From Armillaria gallica (lineage: Eukaryota > Basidiomycota > Agaricomycetes > Agaricales > Physalacriaceae), in the NCBI GenBank assembly GCA_037576215.1, contig JBANDB010000005.1:2232001-2296000 (forward strand): 64,000 nt of DNA, written 5' to 3'. A model generated the notes under the pieces. The model was not told the DNA's origin and did not search any database. It was given only the letters and a program-made list of their open reading frames with translations. The first letter of the stretch is position 1; every line of letters starts with the position of its first letter. Shown piece after piece: positions 1 to 9,787 of the stretch. The position numbers were made by a program, and so were the translations under genes.

Positions 1-269
1 TTACTGTACAACTGTGGGCTGTCGGTTCCTCGCCGTTGTGGAGCTTGAGGCGCTGGCCGTGTTGGGGTCAGCGACGTCGCCGTCATATTGTAGGCCATGC
101 TACTGGATTGGTGTAAGAATATCGTGATACAGGGTCCTGTACGGCGCTGCCTATTCAATGCCAGCAAAAGTTGATGTTAGCAGAGGAAGAGCGTCTGGTC
201 GTCGAGGTCGTGCGACAGCCGTCGTCGCCGTCGCCGCTGTTATCTGCAACGACGAGGAGATATGTTTAG
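1..269. other. Left flank of the tandem array, no gene seen
   Basis: This stretch has no counterpart in the later array units: similarity to the unit ends starts abruptly at the GCGCTGTCTGAG at 270. It is rich in CGTCG/CGCCG trinucleotides around 200-245. The short frame on the minus strand runs across the junction and is not convincing. Confidence 0.6.
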
Positions 270-675
270 GCGCTGTCTGAGATGGCGAGGAGGACAAGGA
301 GGGCTTTGTTTGGCATTGGGATTGACGGCGGTAAGGTCCGGATAGATCCGGGCACGCCATCACCTAGGTAACTCTGCCTTTTACACCAAAATTATCTTCG
401 AATGTCCGTGTACATAATGATCATTGTCAATTGTCCAGTATCCTACGTTCATTTATGGTCCCATGTCCGAATTTTTCGTGGTATAGCTGCCTTCAAAGAG
501 GCAGGGCCGTCAATGGATTTCCATAACGGATTCCTTCAGTGGCAACAATCATTTCTCGTCCATGAATCGAAGAATGAATTCGCCGTTTGACAGTGCAATC
601 ATAGAGTAACGCCACGCTTCAATTTTTTCGGGGGTTCTTATATTTGGCTAAATCCGATGATTGATCTTCACAGGC

Positions 676-1281
676 ATGCCAGGAGCTATGCCTCGGTCAG
701 ACTTGCATCTGATGAGAGGATGGGTCGGCCGGGAGGCTCTGCTGATTGTGGACCTACCAGCTGCTGATTGTCTGAGAATGTCGACTCGGACCGCACTCCC
801 GAGTCCCAATGATTTCGGCCTAGAGGAAACTGATGGAAATGGAGCTGAAAATCTTTCCTTAGATATGTTTCCGTCTGTTGGAAATCAGATTTTGGCGGCG
901 AGAATTCTGTTTCTGGCTGGACGGAAACTGTATAAAGAAAAATTTCAGTGCCACCACACATCTCCTTCGTGCAAAAACTCAGGCATGCCAGGAGTGCCAG
1001 AACCATTCAACCCGTCGGCAGAGTCGATGCTATCAATATCCTGAAATTCGGCCAGAAGAATGGAATACAAAGTGCTAATTCCATTCCTTCAATCTGCGGA
1101 GCACGAAATAGTGGATGGAGGAAGTATCAGAAGAAGGCATATCAGAGTTCCACGCACCCCCGTGACTCCTGGAAATAGTGTGTGCAGCCACTTTCATAGA
1201 TCCAAAATTCTAGAACGAAGCATGGAAGTAACAAGACGGATGGGCACATACCACGTGTTAGACTGGGTTCGCAATACGTAG
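676..1281 (+). pseudogene. Broken copy of the unit's 201-codon open frame
   Basis: Same reading frame as 12832-13437, with ATG at 676, but interrupted here by a TGA at 1042-1044 (TCC CGA in unit 2 reads TCC TGA here). I do not recognise the product. It starts MPGAMPRSDLHLMRG. Antisense and alternative frames are also fairly open, so coding status is doubtful. Confidence 0.3.
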
Positions 1282-1345
1282 GAACGTATACTAGACGGCC
1301 ACGATAAGACGTGTCTTCCCAAACCGCGTATCTAGAGAAATATTA

Positions 1346-1674
1346 CAGCTGTTTGTATACAGCTTGACAATCAAGGGTGTTTTCGTAGAAGATGAAAGGA
1401 AGCTCGGACTTGGTCATAAAGCGTGTTTTGGGGACTTCAAGTGCACGAATTGGTGCGCTTTACGGGAGAGAAGAGAGTGACCTGGACTTGGTCATAAACC
1501 ATGGTTGATGGGCTTGATGACACGTTGGTGGGTGGTTTGGCATGGCTCTTCCAGCGATCTCGGAGGCCATTTCGTGTGCTCGGAGTCCCCAAAACGCGGT
1601 TTATGACCAAGTCCGGGCTTCCTTTCATCATCCGTGAAAACGCCCCTAACTGTCAAGCTGTATGCAAACTGCTG
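1346..1674. mobile_element. MITE-like element A, unit 1 (about 105-bp TIRs, TA flanks)
   Basis: The two ends are long imperfect inverted repeats. The left arm starts CAGCTGTTTGTATACAGCTT and the right arm reads the same inwards as CAGCAGTTTGCATACAGCTT; similarity continues about 105 bp inwards, including a GGACTTGGTCATAAA block in each arm. A TA dinucleotide sits directly outside both ends (1344-1345 and 1675-1676), as expected for Tc1/mariner-type insertion. At about 330 bp with no transposase it is a non-autonomous miniature element. Confidence 0.75.
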
Positions 1675-1733
1675 TAACTGCAGTGTGATCAAGTGAAGCA
1701 ACAAGAACATACTCCGGCATGTTGGCTAGCTTA

Positions 1734-1976
1734 GCTGTTTGCGTACAGCTTGACAGTAATGCGCGAGAGAAGAGAGTGATTGAATATTCAGACTTGGTCA
1801 TAAATCATAGTTTAGGGACTTGATGACACGTTTGTAGCTGGTTTATGGTTTATGGCAGTTTCGGAGGTCCTCTCGTGTGCTTCAAGTCCGCAAAACACGT
1901 TTTATGACCAAGTCAGAACCTTCGTTCATGATCCACGAAAGCACCCCTGACTGTAAACCAGCATGCAAACACATAC
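1734..1976. mobile_element. MITE-like element B, unit 1, related to A
   Basis: About 245 bp with weaker inverted-repeat arms of the same family: GCTGTTTGCGTACAGCTTGA on the left and a matching right arm, with the GTCATAAA block in both. It lies about 60 bp right of element A. The fourth X copy lacks it, reading straight across the site (near 38171-38190), so it inserted in the array lineage or was lost at the parental locus. The ends are less exact than those of A. Confidence 0.6.
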
Positions 1977-2514
1977 AAGGACCTATTACACCGTCGAAAG
2001 CTACCAAGGAGAGATAGATCGTTTCTTAATAGAATTACAGTATTAGAGTGACGTGTGAGTGAGATATCAACGGGATAACTTATAACCTTATTTTGAACGG
2101 CAGCATTCGTCAGAACAAACAGAATTTAGGGATAGTCAAGGATTACGAGCCATTATGGGAACGATTATGGCTTTGATGATTCCGCCTCCTGCTTAATCCG
2201 AGGAAAACAGCGAGCTATAATCATCATTTTCATGATCGAGGTGCTCTGATCCCCCTATTGCCAGAATATGACACCGTTCATGAAACTGAGAGGAACGTGC
2301 CTGGGATATCCGACCAGCCTGATAGTACGAAGTACGAGTAAAGGGAAACGTCTCTCTGCTCGTAAGCTGAGATAAAACCATGCAGAATGTTCTTCTTGGT
2401 GTCTTGGTAGGCCCTGAAGGTGATAGATGGTATTCACAAAAGAATGCTTTTATACGACGAGGGTGGAGATGAAATGACGAGAAATGAATTGCAGCATGGT
2501 AGAGTGTCGACCTA

Positions 2515-2948
2515 TCACCGTCTCTTGGACTCCTTCGACATCTTTTGTCTATGACATACGTAAGATTAGTGCTAATGTGAACATCGTGAAGGACTCACTT
2601 TGTCGGATTGTTCTTCCTCGTGTGCGAGAACTCGCCAAGCTTGTGTCCCACCATGTCCTGCGTCACTAGCACGGGAAGGTACTGTTTGCCGTTATGAACG
2701 AGAAATCGGATCCTGTGTACATGTGTTGGTCATTCATCAGCCTATAGTTCCCAGAAAACTTACCCGACAAAGTTGGGCAGAATTGTGCATGCACGAGCTT
2801 GCGTCTTTATCGCGACATTGCGCTGGGAAGCTTCTTTGAGGTTGGAAAAGGCCACGAAATAAGGACCTAGCATACGCGATCAGCAAGGAAAATACGGGCA
2901 ACCAAGCCAGAATAATTCACCTTTCCACCCTTTGAAGAGGCTAAGCGT
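2515..2948 (-). pseudogene. 5'-truncated mitochondrial uS19 pseudogene, unit 1
   Basis: All four exons and three introns of the intact gene at 39431-39881 can be followed here with GT-AG ends and the same TGA stop. The match ends at codon 4 (ACG). The bases where ATG should be are unrelated and the frame upstream reaches a stop without an ATG. Nine bases encoding Arg-Ser-Ala of the FKGRSAWKG motif are also missing. Introns are kept, so it arose by DNA duplication and not by retroposition. It is probably non-functional unless a fused upstream exon supplies a start. Confidence 0.85.
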
Positions 2949-3226
2949 TGGTGATGTCAGTGGCTGTGCAGATAAGGAGATCGACGATGAAAAGGCCGAT
3001 TTCTCGACGATGGCGAGGGCGATAAGCAAAGAAAGAGCGAAATATGTTTATTGAAGCTACTACTGTACAGGATGTAATGAATAGAAGAGGATCGAAGCGA
3101 AGAAATTTCCCCGAAGAATCACCTAACAAGAAATTAACACGGTTAGGCAACGAAAAAAGCCGTAAGTCAGCAGCCATTCTAGCTCATAGGATCATAATCT
3201 CCCCACCCCGAAGGTATTCGTCAAAA

Positions 3227-3260
3227 GCACAAACGGGAGGCGGCTTCCTCCCGTTTGTGC
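3227..3260. other. Perfect 14-bp stem, 6-nt loop hairpin
   Basis: GCACAAACGGGAGG and its exact complement CCTCCCGTTTGTGC are separated by CGGCTT. A second small hairpin (GAGTCC-CGAA-GGACTC) follows at 3352-3367. No Helitron CTRR terminus lies at the expected distance. Also in units 2 (15400-15433) and 3 (27575-27608). Confidence 0.8.
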
Positions 3261-3561
3261 ACCGGCCAAGCGTAGTCTCCCGTTCAAATCGTTCCAACGG
3301 GAAACCGAGGCTTGCCGTTGTGGGTCCGATTTGCCCAAAAAAAAATAGTACGAGTCCCGAAGGACTCAACCTGCTCTCAGTGTAACCCTAACCCGATGGA
3401 CCGACCTTTCAAGAGACGGCAACGAGCTAGAATATAAGCAAGTCAGCATCTGGCGAAAGAAGACAGAAAAGTCGGCTCACCATCTCAATTCCAAGACACA
3501 CCAAACGAGTCAATCACAAGACGCCGTTGTCCAACCCCGCGTCGCCCTCAACAGACGGCGG

Positions 3562-3738
3562 CTATTTAATCAGCCGCGACGGGTTCGACGGGGTGATCAA
3601 AGGCGTCCGGTGCTTGACTCCCTCATTATCGTCGTCGCCGTCTTGAGGAGAAAGTGATATCTATGCCCGCGCATCAGTCCTTGTCAAAGTGAACAAGGGA
3701 AGGAAACTCACTTCGACTTCAACCGGATCGTCGACATC
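3562..3738 (-). CDS. Candidate 3' exons of a decayed or unresolved minus-strand gene
   Basis: The last exon (3562-3660, 33 codons with TAG) and the preceding 9-codon exon (3712-3738) join in frame across a 51-nt intron (GTGAGT...GCATAG). The peptide begins DVDDPVEVEISL and ends TPSNPSRLIK, acidic then Ser/Pro-rich like many fungal C-termini. Upstream a further intron (3739-3791) is plausible, but the frame then meets a TGA within ten codons, so either the exon model is incomplete or the gene is broken. Function unknown. Same sequence in units 2 (15735-15911) and 3 (27910-28086). Confidence 0.35.
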
Positions 3739-4037
3739 CTGCAGGAAGAGTATCAGCTGCCAAATCAATCACCCTATAGGGGAACACGTACCATCCATCC
3801 CGACCCATCCGCCCATCAAGTCTACCTCCCTCACTTCACCTTGATGCGTCCTTCTCGAAGGCGAACGTTGACTGTGCGTTGGAACGAGTGAACGGATGGC
3901 GCGGGTGCGGGGATCCCTTAGCCCGGGTCTTGTGTGATCGGCGGATCGTCGTTCTTCCCTGTCGAGCGCGGACTTCTCTAACCCTTTGCCCGACTACATT
4001 CCCGGTGATACCTTGTCATCCTCTTCGCATCCCCATG

Positions 4038-5062
4038 CTCGCCGGAGCGCGATACGTCGTCTTACGGCAAAATTCGTTGCCTAGGCAGTTCACCGTGTAA
4101 TAGCGAGCCTGCAGGGACTGTTACAAGTAGATTAGCTAGAGAGACAGGAAAAGAAAACATAGCACGCACGTTCAACAAAGCGGAACGACTCTGAGCCTGC
4201 CGAGCGACCTCCCCAACTCCCCATCTTTGCCAGTGCACCTGCCCTTGCTCGCCGGAACGCGATACGTCGTCTCGCGACAAAACTCGATTGCCCGGAAGTG
4301 CACAGCGTATTATTGAGGCTGCGATATACGTGCTTTTAGCGAAGGCAAAGTCGTCGGAGAACAGCAAAGGGCGGGGGCTGCTTGACTAGATTAGCTAGCG
4401 AGAAATAAGGGACAGTATAAAACTCACGTTCAACGGAGCTGAACTACTCTGAAGCCTCCCGAGTGATCAATGCGCGCAACCTCCCCAACTCCCCGTCTTT
4501 GCCAGTGCACCTGCCCTTGCTCGCCGGAACCCGATACGTCGTCTCGCAGCAAAACTCGAAGCCTTGAGCTTCAGCGTGAGCTTGAGGGCCCAAAGGGTGA
4601 TGCCGTGTGCGGGTTTGGTTGTGAAGGTTCTCTGTTAAACAAAATTAGTTAGTAAAAACCAAGAAAAATGTCAAACCCACTTTGGATGTGCACGGAGTGC
4701 ATGACAGCACTGGCTTTCCTCGCCTTACAATCCCTCTGCAGCAGTATCACCTACTGGTCCATCTCGCCGGAACGCGATACGTTGCGTCGGAGCAAAAATA
4801 GGTCGACATCATGGTCGAGAGATGTTGAGGATACGTCGGGGTGCTTTCCATCACTGAGTCCTAGAGTCAGATAAGAATAGGAACACAGAACAGAAACAGG
4901 ATCGACGTACGGTTAGGGTGGACACTTTCGGTCCGTGTAATCCGTGTGCACGCCCATCGTGCTCCTCCCTCCGCACATCTCCAAGTCCCTCCTACACGTC
5001 CTCCTCCTCGCTGATGCCGCTCGCCGGAAGTCTATACGTCATGTCGGGGCAAAATTCGTCTT
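4038..5062 (-). repeat. Five-fold exon-like repeat encoding FCxxxTYRxPA
   Basis: A block of about 40 bp (plus strand starting CTCGCCGGAACGCGATACGT) recurs at 4038, 4248, 4520, 4763 and 5020, spaced 210-272 bp. On the minus strand all five read in one frame as FC-x-x-x-TYR-x-PA. The Arg codon is CGC, CGG or AGA and the Cys codon TGT or TGC, so several differences are silent. Introns with branch sites lie between the repeats (for example GTGAGT...CTAATCTAG near 4384-4424 and GTGGGT...TTTAACAG near 4632-4681). I could not assemble one continuous frame. Copies in units 2 (16212-17236) and 3 (28387-29411). Confidence 0.55.
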
Positions 5063-7200
5063 ATACAGCCATTGCAGGAGCGACTGAGCTGCCTGGGAAT
5101 GATGTGGGAGTGAAGGCCAGAGTAGGGAAGAGGAAATTTCGAGGGAGGGAGACGTCGAAATGAATTGGTAGTGGAATGGCTTCTTGAGGTTCCTTCAGCC
5201 ACAGAAACATCCAATAGGAATGCGGAACCCACCACTAATCAAATCAAAACCAATCCACCACAAAACGCACCCTTTGCACGCGAATACGCTTCGTTGATGG
5301 CCGAGAACCGAGTTGTCCATGGAATACGCCAATCGAGCGTGCGCCAAATATTGACGTCCTACCAGAGTCAGAACAAAATTCAGCAAATTCGATAAGATGA
5401 AGATAGAAAGAAGAACCTACGCAAACAAAAGGTAGATATCGAGGAACGAGAGAACAAGAGAGTGGGAGACGGAAGGAAAGCACAAGAGAGCTGGCCGTGC
5501 CAAACACGACACCGTTGCCAAACATCCCGTTTTGAGCATTCAACGCCCATCACGACGTGACAACGACGCGTCCCCGATGCAACACACCATCACGAAGGGG
5601 CAAATAGATGGTGAACATCCCTACTGTACACATCAGTATACACAGGATGTGCGACAGTCTAGAATAATGGCAGCATGGGGGTAAGAAAGGAGGATATCCG
5701 ATCACTCAATTTCTGATGCTTATATACCTTCGCAGATCGGTTTCACGGTCCGTAACTTGTAAGATCAACAAAAAATAATTTTATGGAAGAACTGATCTTC
5801 CATGTCTAGGCTCTGTATCCCTTGCCAACCCACAGCATGTGCATCAATCCGAATACTTTCTTCGGATATTCCTCTGCCACCTGTCATAATTTCAGGGCCT
5901 TCCAGGGGCGCAGGAAGGCTCATATGAGCGCTCCTATGCTTCTGGAATGTACTCAAACTATGGCATCTACTCACATTCATTTCCGTGTGATGAGCAACTT
6001 TGTAAACTTCTCTTACATTCAACTGCCAACACTTCAAGTATTCCAAGGCTTCAAAGTATCTAATGACTGCGGAGTGAATTTGAGTTGGAACCAATGTATA
6101 TTATGAGGTATGTATGATACAAATTAAGTTACAAGGTTGCCATGATGCCCTAAGAATAAGTACTCCATCCTGCACATGCACATGCACATTCTTCGGGTCC
6201 TTGCATCATCATGTGGCCACACTAATCTATTTGTGAGCAATTTGAAGCAGCGATTATCTGCCGATATTGCAGAATTGCGATGATCAGGCACTAGGGCAGT
6301 TGCCCAAGCGCATCCGGCTGGGATGCCGTACAGTTGCAACTGAAGCTGTCCTCAAGGGACAGCTCAGCGAGTCCTATACAATCATATAGCCGGTAAATAT
6401 GCATCATGTTTCAGGGCTACTTACTTGCATGACACAGGGCTGGACTGCGTGCCGTGCACTCAAAGCCACCCGCTGAAAGAGTATCTGTAGAATGTGAATT
6501 TGGTATCTTTGGACCAACAATGAGTATGTCTACTTCTGCTCACGAAGTCAGAAACGCGCTTACATTGGTGTTATGCTACTCATAATCCAGCGAGAGCCAT
6601 TCGACGGCAACGGTATATCAAGTTCCGATTATGACCTCATTCTTAAAAGATTAACCTGTCCCACATGGACAGCCAACAAGAATACCTACTGGGGCCGGGC
6701 CTCATGAAAAGCGATTATATATTCACTCCGTGGAATGAATGTTCCAAATTTCAAGGGGATTGCCCTGATACTTGGTGAGTCGTCATTGGTTCAATATTCC
6801 ATAAATCCTTACCGTAGAACGTGGATACGGCTAGACACCTACGCCGCCGCGTCAACAAATGAAGATCGAGTGTGTACGGTGTGCCTAGAATGTTCCTGAA
6901 TCATTCCAGCGATCGCAACCGTCTGAAAATCGGAACCCTTTCTCGTAAGAGTTCCATCCAGCTCAAAAAGAATACTCACTAGCACCGAGTCTAAGCGACG
7001 TTACAACAGGCTTTCAGTATATCAGCTTGCTCGATAGCAAATAGATGGTTGAGTACCCTACAGTGAGTTTCCTTCGGATTAGATACAACTCATCATGAAT
7101 GAAAGCCTGCGTTGAGGTAGGTACGAAGGCTAGACAATGTCGCCATCTATTCATAGAAAGGGTCGTAAAGGTGTCCCTAGTTCCTGAATTATTCGGGTGA
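5063..7200. other. Array Y segment with no resolved gene
   Basis: Several partly open frames occur on both strands. On the minus strand an ATG at 5550 can be joined across a GTAGGT...TGGTAG intron to a frame ending at 5195, giving about 97 residues, but nothing recognisable. Around 5765-6340 the minus strand contains protein-like runs and a GTGAGT donor near 5978. I regard this as decayed coding sequence or noise. Repeated in units 2 and 3. Confidence 0.4.
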
Positions 7201-7515
7201 TCAAATCGACTTGAAAATCGGAAACCTTGGTGATATGTCCATGCTACGCATGGCTTCGACGTCCTTACATGACCGCAGTGAGAGATATTGCTAGCAGCCC
7301 GGTAAATGTATGTTCATGGATTTCAGAGAGTATTTACTCACAACTCTGTATGTAGGACCAGATTCAGAGTCCACAGACAACTCTGCCGTCTTCTCGGCGC
7401 GCGCAATGCCTACGTCTTTGTGTGAGAAATCGATGAGAGGGTCGCACCAGCAACCGGTTAAGCACGTCACTCGGGTGGGTCGGGAACGGGCATACGGCAC
7501 TATTATCGGGGTCAT
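7201..7515 (-). CDS. Candidate two-exon 87-aa protein
   Basis: ATG at 7513-7515. Exon 1 runs to 7342, a 51-nt intron (GTGAGT...GCTAG, 7291-7341) follows, and exon 2 ends at TGA 7201-7203; both exons are a whole number of codons. The peptide begins MTPIIVPYARSRP and has a Cys-rich CLTGCWC stretch, with no signal peptide or membrane segment. No family recognised. The splice signals are good but the branch site is weak. Copies in units 2 (19377-19691) and 3 (31551-31865). It may be a fragment of a larger decayed gene. Confidence 0.3.
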
Positions 7516-9787
7516 GGTTAGTATATTTTCCCTTCTTCCACATCATGATCAGCCCTAGTTTAAACGAGTTCGATCCAGACGGCTCCACCGCTACCTGTAT
7601 TCGCCATGCGAACTCATGCGAGTCGGGAAATAATACCGTCAGCGTAGTTAAGGCGATGAATTTCCCATTTGATTTGTATGGAAGGTAAAGGTTTCATAAT
7701 TCGGTTCATATACTAACCGCGCTCACCTCTGATCAAGACAACGGCGCAAGCGTCGGCTCCGCCGTCGCCTCTAACTTACAATGGCGCGGGTCAGACGTCC
7801 TCGAGTTCGGGTTTTGAAGTGAGAAGGTGGTATCACGCCGATGCGATACATAGTTTAGATACATATTGCATGCACAATAGTAAAATACAAATGTCCTGCA
7901 CTGTATGAGCACTCGATATTCACGAGAATGGAAATGAACACGAACCAAAGTACGGACGTCGATTGGCGGGCTACCCGCCTCAATCTGAATCCTTTCACAA
8001 CGAGTCCTATCAGAAATCCTGCGAAACATCAAATGTCCGTCATCGAGATCGTCGATGTTTAAACATCCCGCGGGAAACGGCCTACTCCTCGTATCTTACA
8101 AAAGACATCTATAGGACCGTGCGTCAGTGAAACGGGGAAGCACAACTAGGTCTTCGTACCACGATGCTCGATCGACATAAGTAAATTGAATACGGTTCCG
8201 TTAGAATACAGGTGCCTGCGCCGCATCAGCACTTATCATACACCAGGATAGCAACGACCACGTACCAATTCACTTGTACGAGTTCTGATTACCTTTGCGC
8301 CCTCGATAAATCACTCAAATATTCGAATAAGATCTCCTACGTGTTATCGAAGGAATGTTAGTGCGATGATGATACCCAAACTAAACATTTAGCCGTTGTT
8401 CGATGTCCAAGGTCTTTCAACACAACGTATTCCTAGAGAACGTCAGCTGAGATAGCACAAACCTACGAAATTACCACCTTATCCCTTAAATATCCGTTGC
8501 TGATGCTTTCCAAGGGAAGAAGATAACAGTCAAATATCACTTTAAAGCTTGAAGACCCAATTTCGTGGTAGTCCAATACCTCACGGAGCTTGAACGTCGG
8601 AAAACACGCGAGTCAAGAATCGAACGAGTAACATGATGGTGGTAGTGAACAAAAGAGGAAGTTGCCGGTTCCGTCAACTCCCAAAGAGGAATCACCTCGG
8701 TTTCCTTCTTACCACTTCCTCCAATCCGTGAATTTCGTTCTTTCACAATTCTGTTTCGCGTATTCACTCCCCCAGCTTTGCTGGATTTCCATATTTTGAC
8801 TATATACAGCCTTTGTTCAATCTAAACTGCGTGATGATACGCTTTTCGCTACTCTCAGTGTACGGGAAAGGATCTGAATCGACAACGGACGGCTCTGGGT
8901 GCTCGTTCGGACCCTGCACAACGCGTCCTGCATTAATGAGATCCTTCGGACCGGGTCACCGCGGCCCCAGATCATGACGTCGCGCGTCAGCCCTGAACTT
9001 GGAAAGGAGCTTCACTATCCATTCGTGAGTTATCCTTCGTACCGCATGAAAGGACTTTTATTTTGATGTAGAATCAATTATCAGCCTAGATGAGGTCTAC
9101 GATACGCTTCCAGACGTTCAGGGAAGACCGTAATCCTGTTTGAGGTCCAGAGTTTATCCAGGTGGTACGTTCTCCAGCGTTTGTATATCATTACCGAAGC
9201 TTACGATCACCAAAAATATAGTAACATGTGTTGTTTGTATTAATGCAACTACGACGACGAGGCCCAGATGGCTTACTCGCGGCCTAACCGGTTGAAGATT
9301 GCAACAGAAGCATTCCCGTCGTAAGTCCCAAATATCCGTATTTCAAAGTTCTCATAGTCGTGTGCTTTGAAGATGGCCCTGGTACGTGATCAGGGTCGCG
9401 GGGTAACCGGGCTCCCACCCTGTGCCTGCCACCAAACCAACCTGAAAGTCGGAACTCTCCCCAGTGCGTACTTTGTGTTTTCCGTGTTTCTGTAACGAGC
9501 TTAATGTTTCTGTTGGTCATAGTAAAGTTCTGCGTAGAGGGGAGGGCGGGACCAGAGTCTAATATTTTCAAGCATGTCGAGATATCGACTTGTCTGTAAC
9601 ATCGGGAGCACTACGCTCGAAGCAACACGGGTAACTCATTCCGGCTTTGCAATCTGTTTTTGAGATCTTCCAAATTTCGGCCGTCGCAAATTCTAATGTC
9701 CGGTATTCGCGTGCCTTGTCATCAATCAGCATGGTCTATCCGTGTACTGCCTGGGCTCTAGACCGATGCGAATGCTTTAAATACGAG
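7516..9787. other. Array Y segment, no gene recognised
   Basis: No frame here has both a good start and supporting splice signals. Notable points are the adjoining palindromes at 8054-8074 and a GGCGGG-CTA-CCCGCC inverted repeat at 7965-7979. The A/T-rich spacers and lack of codon structure suggest non-coding or decayed DNA. Confidence 0.4.

Noticed and set aside
166..174. Lys-to-Cys change in the PDR transporter Walker A (residue numbers) as a defect
   Set aside because: GRPGSGCTT is the normal first-domain Walker A of fungal PDR transporters.
3227..3260. Helitron 3' end
   Set aside because: The hairpin is strong, but no CTRR lies about 10-12 nt after it on either strand and no Rep/helicase frame exists in the unit.
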